64,000 nucleotides of DNA from Pseudomonas grandcourensis (GTDB taxonomy: Bacteria > Pseudomonadota > Gammaproteobacteria > Pseudomonadales > Pseudomonadaceae), in contig NZ_CP150919.1 in NCBI RefSeq assembly GCF_039909015.1, positions 1,216,501 to 1,280,500 on the forward strand, read 5' to 3'. Numbering within the stretch: position 1 is the first letter of the stretch; each line of letters begins with the position of its first letter. The translations under genes and the position numbers were made by a program. The notes under the pieces are model-generated. The model had not been told where the DNA came from. It saw only the letters and a list, made by a program, of their open reading frames with translations, and made no database searches. Below, piece by piece: positions 1-7,992 of the stretch.

Positions 1-6
1 GAGCAT

Positions 7-38
7 AAAAAAGGCGACGCCTGTGGGGGCGTCGCCTT
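7..38 (-). terminator. Rho-independent terminator of gcd
   Basis: An 11-bp perfect stem (AAGGCGACGCC, 11-21, pairing with 28-38) with a 6-nt loop. Read on the minus strand it is followed by a run of six T (complement of the A run at 7-12). It lies about 20 bp past the gcd stop codon, so it should end gcd transcription. Confidence 0.88.
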
Positions 39-59
39 TCGTTTTACCGCCGCTAAAAC

Positions 60-2471
60 TTACTCGGACAGTTTGTACGCAATCACATAGTCACCCATTT
101 TGGTGCCCAGTGAGCCGTGGCCACCGACGACCAGCAGTACGTACTGCTTGCCGTCCTTGCCGGTGTAGGTCATCGGCGTCGCCTGACCGCCAGCCGGCAG
201 GCGCGATTTCCAAAGCTCGTTGCCGGTGTTGACGTCATAGGCGCGCAGGTATTGATCCAGCGTGCCGCTGAGGAAGCCGACGCCGCCGGCGGTGACCATC
301 GAGCCGCCCATGCTTGGCACGCCAAGTGTCAGGCCGATAGGCAGTGGCGAACTGTCGCGGCTGGTGCCGTTCTTGCGTTTCCACACGACTTTGCTGGTGG
401 TCAGGTCGATGCCGGCCACGTAGCCCCAGGCCGGAGCCTGGCACGGTACGCCGAACGGCGACATGAACGGGTGCATGATCACCGCGTAAGGTGCGCCGGT
501 ATTCGGCTGCACGCCCGCGGTTTCGCTCTCGCGCTTGCTGCCGGCCGCGACTTCGGCGCGTGGCACCATTTTCGAGACGAAGGCCATGTAGTTCGGGCTG
601 GTGAACAGCATCTGGCGAACCGGGTCGACCGAAACGCCGCCCCAGTTGAAGACGCCGACGTTACCCGGATAGATCAGGCTGCCCTGTTCCGACGGCGGGG
701 TGTACTGACCTTCGTAACGCAGTTCCTTGAACTGGATGCGGCACAGCATCTGGTCGAACGGGCTGGCGCCCCACATGGCTTTTTCGGTCAGTTCCGGGGC
801 CAGCAGGTTCAGGTCCGAACGGGCCTGGGTCGGCGCGGTGTGGTCACCTTTCACGGCGCCTTGCGGAACCGGGATTTCCTTGATCGGGATGATCGGCGTG
901 CCGTCACGACGGTCGAGTACGTACAGGCTGCCTTGCTTGGTCGGCTGGATCACAGCCGGCTTGATGCCGTCGGCGGTTTTCATGTCCAACAGGGTTGGCT
1001 GGCTGCCGACGTCCATGTCCCACAGGTCGTGGTGAGTGAACTGGTAGTTCCAGCGCACCTTGCCGGTGGCCAGGTCCAGCGCGACCAGGCCGGCACTGAA
1101 CTTCTCGGCGCCCGGGGTGCGGTCTGCGCCCCACTGGTCTGGAGTCTGGTTGCCCAGTGGCAGGTAGACCATGCCGAGTTTTTCGTCGATGCTGGCCAGC
1201 GACCACATGTTGGCCGAGTTGCGGCTGTAGTGTTCGCCCTCAGGCAACGGTTCGGTCGCGTCGGGATTGTTGCTGTCCCAGTTCCACACCAGATGACCGT
1301 CGTGTACGTCAAAGGCACGGATCACGCCGGATGGCTCGTTGGTCGACTCGTTGTCGGTGACGTGGCCACCCATGATCACCAGGTCACGGGTGATTGCTGC
1401 GGGCGAGGTGGCGTAGTAGCCACCGGGGGTGAACGGGCCGATGCCTTGAGTCAGGTCAACCACGCCGTTTTTACCGAAACCTTCGCAGACCTTGCCGGTG
1501 TCGGCATTGAGTGCGATCAGGCGTGCATCGGCGGTTGGCAGGTACAGGCGACGCGGGCAGACCTGGGCAACGGCTTTGCCGGCCTCGGAAATCACTGCGG
1601 AGGCTGGGTTTTCAGACTGGGCGTAGGCCGCTTCGTCGTAGTACGACACGCCACGGCAAGTCATGTGGGCGAAGCCCTTGAAGCCCACCGGGCTCTTGAT
1701 CTGCGGGTCGAAACGCCACAGTTCCTTGCCGGTGTCCGGGTCCAGCGCCAGCACCTTGCTATGGGCGGTGCAGGCATAGAGCATGCCGTTGGCCTTGAGC
1801 GGGGTGTTTTCGTTGGTCAGTTCCACCGGGTCATCGGCGGTCGGCAGATCGCCGGTCTGGATACGCCAGGCTTCTTGCAGCTTGCCGACGTTGGCCGGAG
1901 TGATCTGCTTGAGCGGCGAGTAGCGGTCACCGAATTCGCTGCGGCCATAGGCCTGCCAGTCGCCTTCGGGCATCTGCGGCGCAGTGCTGGTCATGTCCGC
2001 GGTGTCGCGGCCCAACTCGCCCAAGGTCTCGCCAGGATGGGTGAACTGGCTGGCCACGGCGGTGGCGCCGGCCAGGACCACTGCCACGCTCAAGGCGCCA
2101 GTGCCCATGGGGGCAGGGCCGTTGATCAGCAATGGACGACGGAACCACGGCAGCAGCATCACTACACCGAGGGCGAACCACAGCGCCAGGCGCGGCACCA
2201 GTTGCCACCAGTCCAGGCCAACTTCCCACAGCGCCCAAACAGTGCTGGCGAACAGCACCAGTGCGTACAGGCCCAGCGCGGCACGGCGGGCGGCGATCAG
2301 CAACACGCCGCTCAGCGCGATGCCGATACCGGCCAGCAGGTAATACAGCGAGCCGCCGAGCATGCTCAGCTTGATCCCCCCGGCCAGCATGGCCAGGCCC
2401 ATCAGTAGAAGCAGAATGCCGAGCAGGGTCGGCCATAGACGGCTTCGACTCGAGGCACTATCAGTGCTCAT
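60..2471 (-). CDS. gcd: Membrane-bound PQQ-dependent glucose dehydrogenase
   Basis: 803 residues, close to the usual length of about 800 for Gcd. Residues 12-145 hold about five hydrophobic membrane helices. From about residue 165 the periplasmic PQQ beta-propeller begins (DWQAYGRSEFGDRYSPLKQI) and runs to the C-terminus. The family oxidises glucose to gluconolactone in the periplasm and passes electrons to ubiquinone; in pseudomonads this drives gluconate production, acidification and phosphate solubilisation. The start at 2471 is supported by a GGAG 9 nt upstream. The upstream neighbour on the same strand is the sugar porin oprB, separated by a REP doublet, and a strong terminator follows the gene. 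Confidence 0.95.
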   Translation of the reverse strand: MSTDSASSRSRLWPTLLGILLLLMGLAMLAGGIKLSMLGGSLYYLLAGIGIALSGVLLIAARRAALGLYALVLFASTVWALWEVGLDWWQLVPRLALWFALGVVMLLPWFRRPLLINGPAPMGTGALSVAVVLAGATAVASQFTHPGETLGELGRDTADMTSTAPQMPEGDWQAYGRSEFGDRYSPLKQITPANVGKLQEAWRIQTGDLPTADDPVELTNENTPLKANGMLYACTAHSKVLALDPDTGKELWRFDPQIKSPVGFKGFAHMTCRGVSYYDEAAYAQSENPASAVISEAGKAVAQVCPRRLYLPTADARLIALNADTGKVCEGFGKNGVVDLTQGIGPFTPGGYYATSPAAITRDLVIMGGHVTDNESTNEPSGVIRAFDVHDGHLVWNWDSNNPDATEPLPEGEHYSRNSANMWSLASIDEKLGMVYLPLGNQTPDQWGADRTPGAEKFSAGLVALDLATGKVRWNYQFTHHDLWDMDVGSQPTLLDMKTADGIKPAVIQPTKQGSLYVLDRRDGTPIIPIKEIPVPQGAVKGDHTAPTQARSDLNLLAPELTEKAMWGASPFDQMLCRIQFKELRYEGQYTPPSEQGSLIYPGNVGVFNWGGVSVDPVRQMLFTSPNYMAFVSKMVPRAEVAAGSKRESETAGVQPNTGAPYAVIMHPFMSPFGVPCQAPAWGYVAGIDLTTSKVVWKRKNGTSRDSSPLPIGLTLGVPSMGGSMVTAGGVGFLSGTLDQYLRAYDVNTGNELWKSRLPAGGQATPMTYTGKDGKQYVLLVVGGHGSLGTKMGDYVIAYKLSE

Positions 2472-2593
2472 AGTGTGATTCTCCGTGACGTTTCATAGAG
2501 TCCCGCGCAAGTTCACTGTAGATGACGATCTTGTGCGGGCGTGGTTCAAGTAAAACTGGTGTGGTTGACGCATACCCTTGTAGGAGCGAGCTC

Positions 2594-2725
2594 TGTGGCG
2601 AGGGGGCTTGCCCCCGTTCGGCTGCGAAGCAGTCGCAAAGCATTGCACTCGGTGTGCCTGACACGCCGCAGTTGCAAGTATTGGGGTCGCTTCGCAACCC
2701 AACGGGGGCAAGCCCCCTCGCCACA
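2594..2725. repeat. REP doublet, family A
   Basis: Two inverted copies of a palindromic unit (TGTGGCGAGGGGGCTTGCCC at the left end and its complement at the right end), each with an inner GCTGCGAAGCAGTCG / GCTTCGCAACC arm, about 50 nt of variable DNA between them. The same doublet recurs at 5349, 22632, 23378, 46675 and 59758. It sits between gcd and oprB, where it may act on mRNA stability or termination (inference). The small open frames across it are translation of the repeat, not genes. Confidence 0.9.
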
Positions 2726-2755
2726 TGTCGCTCCCACAGGGTTTTTCGGTGTTTT

Positions 2756-4138
2756 TTAGAACGACGACTGGACCTTGATCCCGCCGATCAGCGCGTCATC
2801 GACCTCGTTCACGCCACCGGGATGGCGGATGTATTGCAGGTTCGGGCGCACGGTCAGCCAGTGGGTCACGTGCACGCCGTAATAGAGTTCGGCGCTGTAT
2901 TCGGTGTCCTGGGGCGGCAGGTAGGACGGATTGTCGTAGTCGAAAACGACATTGGCCTGGTTGGTCGCCTCGGCATTCTTGCGAAAGGCCGGGTTGACGT
3001 GGACGCGGGCCATGGCGAAACCGATGTCGTCCCGGGCGCGTGCGTCGAACGGGCCTTTGTAGACGAGGCCGGCCTGGACGTAGTTGTCGATGGCGTTGGT
3101 CTTCTTGTCGTGCATCGTGCCGTTGGCGAACAGGCTCAGGCCCCTGGAGTGGTCGCTGGCGACGCTGGTGACTTGCTGTTGAAGGCCCAGCCACACACCG
3201 TGTTTGCTCGACGCGCTGCGGTAGGCTTCGCCGCTCAGGGCGGCAGGCTGGCCATTGCTGTCCTTGTAGACGTCGGTGGCGCTGGCGCTGCTGTAGTAGT
3301 AACCGGCGCGATATTCACCCGGCAGGCCGTTGAGTTTCGGCGTCCATACCAACTCCACCGGCAGGACCGCGCCCTGGGTGCCGCTGCCGCTGAGCTTGAA
3401 ACCGTTGTCGCGATCCAGGTTCGACGGGTTCTGTTCATACGCGCCGACCTGTGCATAAAGCTCTGGCGTCAGGTGATATTTGACCCGCATCGCCCACTGG
3501 CTGACCGGCCAGTTGTACCAGATGTCGCCCGCCCAGTTGCCGACCTGGGAGCCGCAGAAAGCCAGGTTCTGGAAGTCGCAGGGGAAACTGTTGAAATCTT
3601 CGCCTTCGCCGAATCGGCCGACCTTGATGTCGAGTTTTTCATCGAGGAACTTCTGCTGGTACCACATCTGCGTCAGGCGCCAGGTCTGGCCGCGGCCCCA
3701 GACTTCCTGGGCCGAGGTGAAACCGCCGACACGCGGGTCGTTGATGCGGTCGTTGCTGATGTTGTTGCCGCTGCGTTCGGTAATGGTCAACTGGAACTCG
3801 GCGTCGTCCCAGCCGAGGATTTTCTGCAAGTCCAGGTGGGTGCCCAGGCCGAACTGGTCGCTGTAGCGAGCGGTGCGGTCGTGGTCGTAGCCGCCGTGCA
3901 GATTGCTGCCCATTTCACCGGTGTAATCGACTTTGAAGTCGTAGCCTTTTTCCGCGAGTTCTGTGCGAGTGCCGTTCCAGTCGCCGAGCATCCACGGTGA
4001 ATCGCTATCGAAGGCAGGCGCCGCCTGAACGCAGGAGGCAAGGCCCAGCGCGGTGAGGCCGCTGATCAGTGGCAGGATGGTTCGTTGGGCAGCAGTTGTA
4101 AAGACAGCGCTGTCTCGCAAAGATTTAAAGTCAGGCAT
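2756..4138 (-). CDS. oprB: Carbohydrate-selective porin, OprB family
   Basis: 460 residues from the ATG at 4138. The reading frame stays open upstream to 4306, but that extension does not look like a leader, while the start at 4138 gives a typical export signal (residues 1-43, hydrophobic core LPLISGLTALGLASC, cleavage near VQA-AP). The mature protein begins near SPWMLGDWNGTRTELAEKGY, the characteristic OprB opening, and ends in an aromatic residue after alternating beta strands (GIKVQSSF), as outer membrane barrels do. The family takes up glucose and related sugars through the outer membrane. It precedes gcd on the same strand, which fits a glucose-use locus. Confidence 0.9.
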   Translation of the reverse strand: MPDFKSLRDSAVFTTAAQRTILPLISGLTALGLASCVQAAPAFDSDSPWMLGDWNGTRTELAEKGYDFKVDYTGEMGSNLHGGYDHDRTARYSDQFGLGTHLDLQKILGWDDAEFQLTITERSGNNISNDRINDPRVGGFTSAQEVWGRGQTWRLTQMWYQQKFLDEKLDIKVGRFGEGEDFNSFPCDFQNLAFCGSQVGNWAGDIWYNWPVSQWAMRVKYHLTPELYAQVGAYEQNPSNLDRDNGFKLSGSGTQGAVLPVELVWTPKLNGLPGEYRAGYYYSSASATDVYKDSNGQPAALSGEAYRSASSKHGVWLGLQQQVTSVASDHSRGLSLFANGTMHDKKTNAIDNYVQAGLVYKGPFDARARDDIGFAMARVHVNPAFRKNAEATNQANVVFDYDNPSYLPPQDTEYSAELYYGVHVTHWLTVRPNLQYIRHPGGVNEVDDALIGGIKVQSSF

Positions 4139-4444
4139 AGAGACGGAATTCTTGATCTTTTTCTGGGGGATAAACGGAAAGCAGCAGGCGTGAAGCGAAA
4201 GCAGAAGCGTTTCAGCAGGCAGCGGGGCGCAAGGATAATGTTCTGTTACAAATAGAGAAAGTGCTTTTGCTGACATGCATCGTTTCGGATTTGGTAACAG
4301 TGACAAAAGATCGCAGTCTTGAGTGACTCCATCCGCGCGTTTGCCTGCGCAGGCTCGGGACTTGTCCGGACGATCTTTTCCGTTTCACCTACATTTAACG
4401 TAAGGTGCGCGGCTTCCAATTCCCACTCTGCTCGAAGGCCCGGC

Positions 4445-4675
4445 ATGACCGAACACAACACCGATCCGCTGCATGGCGTGACGCTGGAACAGATCCTCAA
4501 CGCGCTGGTTGAACACTACGAGTGGTCGGGGCTGGCCGAGCGCATCGATATCCGCTGCTTCAAGAGCGACCCGAGCATCAAGTCGAGCCTGACGTTCCTG
4601 CGCAAGACCCCGTGGGCGCGGGAGAAGGTCGAACGCTTGTATGTGAAGTTGATGCGCACCAAACGACCGCTTTGA
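4445..4675 (+). CDS. VF530-family small DNA-binding protein (DUF2132)
   Basis: 76 residues starting at [15 protein letters not shown]. The text [20 protein letters not shown], then the [20 protein letters not shown] block, are hallmarks of the VF530/DUF2132 family (Pfam PF09905), a compact fold with predicted DNA-binding ability but no established cellular role. The frame is open further upstream to 4319, but the leading residues do not resemble the family, so the internal ATG is chosen. The next gene begins only 2 nt after the stop, so the two are probably co-transcribed. Confidence 0.85.
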   Translation: MTEHNTDPLHGVTLEQILNALVEHYEWSGLAERIDIRCFKSDPSIKSSLTFLRKTPWAREKVERLYVKLMRTKRPL

Positions 4676-4677
4676 AC

Positions 4678-5319
4678 ATGGCCGACCCGTCTGCGTTACG
4701 CCGTCGTTTTGTGGCCGCGGCTGCCATGCTCGGCTGGGCGGGATTGAGCATCCAGATGTACCTGATTTTCCATTCACGCTGGACGCTGGGCGCCAGTCTG
4801 ATCGGCGGGCTGGTGAGTTTTTTCAGTTTTTTCACCGTGCTGAGCAACACCCTGGTGGCGACCGTGCTGACCTGTGAGTGGACATCCCGCGAGTCGGCCG
4901 CGCGACGCTGGTTCCTGCAGCCTTGGGTCAGCAGTGGGATTGCCGTGAGCATCGCGGTGGTGAGCCTCGCCTACAACCTGCTGCTGCGCCACTTGTGGCA
5001 CCCCGAGGGCTGGCAATGGCTGGCCGATGAGCTGTTGCACGACATCATGCCGTTGCTGTTCCTGGGGTATTGGTGGCGTTGTGTGCCCAAGGGCACATTG
5101 CGCGTGTGGCATATCGCGCTGTGGGTGATTTATCCGCTGCTGTATTTCGCCTATTCACTGTTGCGCGGGCATCTGCTGGCGGTTTACCCGTATCCCTTCG
5201 TGGATGTGGACAAACTGGGTTATCCACAGGTGTTCATCAATGCCGGCGGGTTGTTGGCGGGGTTTGTGGTGATTGCGTTGTTGGTGATCGGGCTGGATCG
5301 GTGGCGGGCTCGAACATGA
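4678..5319 (+). CDS. Pr6Pr-type integral membrane protein
   Basis: 213 residues with six hydrophobic segments (about 10-30, 38-63, 80-103, 116-131, 143-161 and 188-207), consistent with a six-helix inner membrane protein. The sequence around FFSFFTVLSNTLVA, LLHDIMPLLFLGYWW and WVIYPLLYFAYSLLRG resembles proteins annotated as Pr6Pr family (FAR-17a/AIG1-like fold). No catalytic role is established for these proteins in bacteria. The start ATG lies 2 nt after the stop of the VF530-type gene, so translation is likely coupled. A REP doublet follows the stop. Confidence 0.75.
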   Translation: MADPSALRRRFVAAAAMLGWAGLSIQMYLIFHSRWTLGASLIGGLVSFFSFFTVLSNTLVATVLTCEWTSRESAARRWFLQPWVSSGIAVSIAVVSLAYNLLLRHLWHPEGWQWLADELLHDIMPLLFLGYWWRCVPKGTLRVWHIALWVIYPLLYFAYSLLRGHLLAVYPYPFVDVDKLGYPQVFINAGGLLAGFVVIALLVIGLDRWRART

Positions 5320-5348
5320 GCGCGGATATGGCGGTGTGGAATGCTTTA

Positions 5349-5496
5349 TGTGGCGAGGGGGCTTGTCGGATCGCCGCACCGCCCCGTTCGGCTGCGAAGC
5401 AGTCGCAAAACAGGTAAACGCGGTGTGCCAGACCATCACCGGTCGCAGGTTTTAGCGCCGCTTCGCAGCGCAACGGGGGCAAGCCCCCTCGGCACA
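5349..5496. repeat. REP doublet, family A, with a disrupted left unit
   Basis: Same doublet as at 2594, but the left palindrome carries about 16 extra bases (TCGGATCGCCGCACCG) between GGGGGCTTG and CCCCGTTCGG, enlarging its loop. The right unit is intact apart from GGCACA for GCCACA. It lies between a plus-strand gene and the minus-strand siderophore-interacting gene, both converging on it, so it may also act as a two-way transcription barrier (inference). Confidence 0.85.
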
Positions 5497-5508
5497 TAGT
5501 GACGCCAG

Positions 5509-6294
5509 TCACTCTTCGCCGCTGTCCCCCAATTTCCAGTAACCCACCGCCTTGACGAACTGCTCGTCCAGCCCATGCTCATCAAGCAACACCCGACGAA
5601 TCTGCCGCGACACTTTGCTCTCGGTCGCCACCCACGCGTACAGGCTGCCGGCTGGCACCTGGATCTGGTGCACGGTGGCCAGCAGATTGTCCTTGCCGCC
5701 TTCGCGCAGCACCCAGATCACATTGACCTCGGCCGCACTGTGCAGCACTTGCTGCTCCTTGCCGTTTTCCACTTCCACGATCACCAGCGCACGGCGGTTG
5801 GCCGCCAGGCCTTCGAGTCGCCGGGCGATGGCGGGCAGGGCGGTTTCGTCGCCGATCAGCAGGTAGCTGTCGAAAATGTCCGGCACGATCATCGACCCCC
5901 GTGGCCCGCCGATGTGCAGGAACTGTCCCGGTTGGGCCTGCGCCGCCCAGGTCGAGGCAGGGCCGTCGCCGTGCAGCACGAAGTCGATGTCCAGTTCCAG
6001 GGTATCGAGGTCATAGCGGCGCGGGGTGTAGTCGCGCATCTCAGGCAGCGGACCGTTGTCCTTGCCGGCGCCCAGCACCAGGGTTTCCAGCGCTGCAGCC
6101 TGCTCGGCGTTCTGCGGGAACAGCAGTTTGACGTGATCGTCCGTGCCCAGGCTGACAAAACCCGCCAATTCAGGGCCGCCCAGGGTAATCCGGCGCATGC
6201 GCGGGGTCAGGTCGACCACGCGCAGCACTTCCAGGCGACGGCGTTTGATTTCGTGCATGACACGGTGAATGGTTGAGGCGATGACTTCAGTCAT
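5509..6294 (-). CDS. Siderophore-interacting protein / NADPH-dependent ferric-chelate reductase (YqjH-like)
   Basis: 261 residues of the SIP/ViuB family. Residues 15-115 form the FAD-binding beta barrel (LEVLRVVDLTPRMRRITLGG, then the DYTPRRYD signature that contacts FAD), and residues 120-255 the NAD(P)H-binding half (SYLLIGDETALPAIARRLEG, ending in VKAVGYWKLG). The family reduces ferric siderophores in the cytoplasm to release iron. A GGAGAA ribosome site lies 7 nt before the ATG. The start overlaps the stop of the upstream PadR gene by 4 nt, so both are on one transcript. Resembles E. coli YqjH, whose neighbour YqjI is a PadR repressor. Confidence 0.9.
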   Translation of the reverse strand: MTEVIASTIHRVMHEIKRRRLEVLRVVDLTPRMRRITLGGPELAGFVSLGTDDHVKLLFPQNAEQAAALETLVLGAGKDNGPLPEMRDYTPRRYDLDTLELDIDFVLHGDGPASTWAAQAQPGQFLHIGGPRGSMIVPDIFDSYLLIGDETALPAIARRLEGLAANRRALVIVEVENGKEQQVLHSAAEVNVIWVLREGGKDNLLATVHQIQVPAGSLYAWVATESKVSRQIRRVLLDEHGLDEQFVKAVGYWKLGDSGEE

Positions 6295-6866
6295 TCGGCG
6301 TTCTCCTGAACGGGTTGAACGGCGGGGCCGTCGACGATGGCTTTGGCGGTGTTGTTGAGCAGGTCGCGTACCCGCAGGATTTCGTCCGGGCTCCAGCGCC
6401 CATGGTGCATTTGCAGGGCGTGGCGCAGGTTATGCACAGCCTCGTGGATTTCCGCCGGGCGATCATGGCCGCGCAGCGAACGCTTGCTGACGTCGATGCG
6501 CATCCGCACGCCATCCAGGGCAACGGCTTGCTCTTGCAGGAATAGACGTCCGGCATCGGTGATGGCGTAGCGTTTTTTTCCGCCTTCGGCGTCGCCCAGG
6601 ATCAGTTCGCTTTCTTCCAGGAACGTCAGGGTCGGGTAGATCACGCCGGGACTGGGGCAGTAGGCGCCCTCGAACATGCCTTCGATCTGGCGGATCAGGT
6701 CGTAGCCATGGCACGGCTGTTCGGCGATCAATGCCGGCAGCAATAATTTCAAATCGCCGGGGGCAAACACCCGGGGACCGCGGCCACCGCGTTCGCGGGC
6801 GGGACGTTTCTCGAAGCCGTCGCGGCCATCGCCGTGCTCACGGTGGGGGGAATGATGGTCTCTCAT
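6291..6866 (-). CDS. PadR-family metal-responsive repressor (YqjI-like)
   Basis: 191 residues. The N-terminus is His-rich (H4, H5, H8, H11), as in E. coli YqjI, where a His/Cys-rich tail binds nickel. Residues 34-110 are a PadR winged helix (LKLLLPALIAEQPCHGYDLI, then SPGVIYPTLTFLEE and GGKKRYAITDAG), followed by a helical dimerisation tail. From the family and the neighbour I infer that it represses its own operon, including the ferric reductase that overlaps its 3' end, and that Ni or Fe excess relieves repression. A perfect palindrome lies 34 bp upstream of the start. Confidence 0.87.
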   Translation of the reverse strand: MRDHHSPHREHGDGRDGFEKRPARERGGRGPRVFAPGDLKLLLPALIAEQPCHGYDLIRQIEGMFEGAYCPSPGVIYPTLTFLEESELILGDAEGGKKRYAITDAGRLFLQEQAVALDGVRMRIDVSKRSLRGHDRPAEIHEAVHNLRHALQMHHGRWSPDEILRVRDLLNNTAKAIVDGPAVQPVQENAE

Positions 6867-6899
6867 TTTCTGCTTTCTCTCGTCGTGTTTAGATACAAC

Positions 6900-6915
6900 T
6901 TAAGATATATCTTAA
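6900..6915. promoter_or_regulatory. Perfect 16-bp palindrome, candidate PadR/YqjI operator
   Basis: TTAAGATATATCTTAA is its own reverse complement and lies 34 bp upstream of the padR-like start, in the expected promoter position. PadR regulators bind dyads of this size, and YqjI-type repressors control their own operon. Binding itself is inferred. Confidence 0.65.
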
Positions 6916-7370
6916 CGATCTGGCAATGGCTCCCGACCAACGGCACTCCCTTGGCGCGGCCATGGCTTGAGGGTCAAATCGAAAAAATAGTGCTTATTAG
7001 TAAAGGTAAAACCTCCAGAATTAGTGTTAACTCTCTAATAGATTAGTTTGCTCCATTGTTTACTGGGGTTGTGGTATTGGTCTTACAGAAGTTACTTTGT
7101 TAATATCTCGAGTGTCATGGCGGGCAGGAGCTGTTTGTAGTCTGTCTCTTACAGTCAAACATTGGTTTTATAGTTGTTTACGCTTTTTTCTTTCTGCTGT
7201 CATGGCACTCCGGCTACGCACTTGCAGGAATTTTCTTGCTTACTTTAAAGATAAATTGATCGATCATCTTTCGGCGTTGAAAGTTCGGCTTAGCAGTGGC
7301 TGCTCGTGACAGTTTTTGCTCTGTATGAACTTTCAGTACGTAATCCTTTTAAAAACACAGGTACTGAAAG
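6916..7370. other. AT-rich leader region of the fimbrial locus
   Basis: About 450 bp without a convincing gene. The short frames here (6834-7046, 7097-7309) have no ribosome site and no recognisable protein. The composition is clearly more AT-rich than the flanking genes. It probably holds the fimbrial promoter; I cannot place one with confidence. The only firm signal is the inverted repeat at its 3' end (7330-7370). Confidence 0.6.
7330..7370 (+). promoter_or_regulatory. Inverted repeat in the pilin leader, ending at the start codon
   Basis: CTTTCAGTAC (7330-7339) and GTACTGAAAG (7361-7370) are perfect 10-bp complements with a 21-nt loop. The right arm ends directly before the pilin ATG at 7371. 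The only plausible ribosome site (ACAGG, 7357-7361) is at the loop/stem junction, so folding would hinder ribosome entry. Translational control is an inference; the repeat is seen directly. Confidence 0.6.
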
Positions 7371-7856
7371 ATGTTCAAGAAAATCGCGTTCGCTGCTCCC
7401 CTGGCTGTTATTGCCCTGAGTTCTTCGATGGCGTTTGCCGCAGAAGAAATTCGTAGCTCAATCAACATCAGTGCCACCATTCCAAGCAAGGTTTTTCACG
7501 CTCAACCGGTGAACCCTGACTTCGGTAAAGATGAAACGATGGCCTACAATCTGGTCGACGGCACCTTGAGCCCGTTGCGTGCAACTTACGACGTTCGGCA
7601 CACCAACGGTTCGGTTAACGCTTATGTAGAAGGTGGTCCGCAACCTCTGTTCAATGGTGCCGACAGCATCGCGCTGACCTACACCTTCAATGGCGTAACC
7701 TTGACCGGAACTTCTCAAGAAGTGGTCGGCGATACTGAGTCCAACGCTGGTATGCGGGCTGATCTGGTGATTGCGGCGGCCAAACCAACTACCACTCAGG
7801 CAGGTCTATACACCGCCACCCCGGTTGTGATTTTTGATGCCATTCCGCGCACCTGA
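7371..7856 (+). CDS. CS1-type (class 5) fimbrial major subunit
   Basis: 161 residues with a clear Sec signal (KKIAFAAPLAVIALSSSMAFA, cleavage before EEIRSS). The mature part has the CS1/CFA-I pilin pattern (PF04449-like): an N-terminal donor strand (INISATIPSKVFHAQPVNPD), YNLVDGTLSPLRATYDVRHT, and a C-terminal LVIAAAKP...GLYTATPVVIFDA strand. No cysteines, as usual for class 5 pilins. It is the first gene of the locus, and a hairpin after it would favour high pilin output relative to the usher. The locus resembles coo/cfa/cbl fimbriae of enterics and Burkholderia; assembly follows the alternate chaperone-usher route. Confidence 0.85.
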   Translation: MFKKIAFAAPLAVIALSSSMAFAAEEIRSSINISATIPSKVFHAQPVNPDFGKDETMAYNLVDGTLSPLRATYDVRHTNGSVNAYVEGGPQPLFNGADSIALTYTFNGVTLTGTSQEVVGDTESNAGMRADLVIAAAKPTTTQAGLYTATPVVIFDAIPRT

Positions 7857-7926
7857 TTTTCGAAGCCGTAGGCGTATCCCGTAATACGGTTATGAACTAA
7901 GTCGGTTCTTTATTCGTTAACGCTTA

Positions 7927-7959
7927 CCGGTCGATGGGTAATCACTGCCCATCGATCGG
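7927..7959 (+). promoter_or_regulatory. Hairpin between pilin and usher genes
   Basis: TCGATGGG (7931-7938) pairs perfectly with CCCATCGA (7948-7955) around a 9-nt loop; the stem extends outward by CCGG/TCGG with one G-U pair. It is not followed by a long T run, so partial read-through is expected. Similar elements after major pilins in other fimbrial operons keep pilin mRNA above usher mRNA; that role is inferred here. Confidence 0.6.
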
Positions 7960-7992
7960 GTTTAACGCACTTATCTTTAGAGTATCTCGTTC

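Noticed and set aside
117..2408. Long open frame of 763 codons on the plus strand opposite gcd
   Set aside because: It is a shadow of gcd in GC-rich DNA: no ribosome site, skewed composition (Ala/Val/Gln/His-rich) and no recognisable domain. The same applies to the long frames opposite oprB, the penicillin-binding protein, opgC, patD and ydcS.
2461..2759. Overlapping short frames across the repeat between gcd and oprB
   Set aside because: Their sequence (such as GLAPVGLRS and RTGASPLAT) is translation of REP DNA, and it recurs at each family A repeat (5237, 22547, 23278, 46645, 59498).
7200..7230. Possible sigma-54 promoter (TGGCAC near 7204) upstream of the pilin
   Set aside because: The GG and the nearest GC are 12 nt apart, not 10, so it does not fit the -24/-12 rule.
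7097..7309. 70-codon frame in the fimbrial leader
   Set aside because: No ribosome site, odd composition and no similarity I recognise; it lies in AT-rich regulatory DNA.
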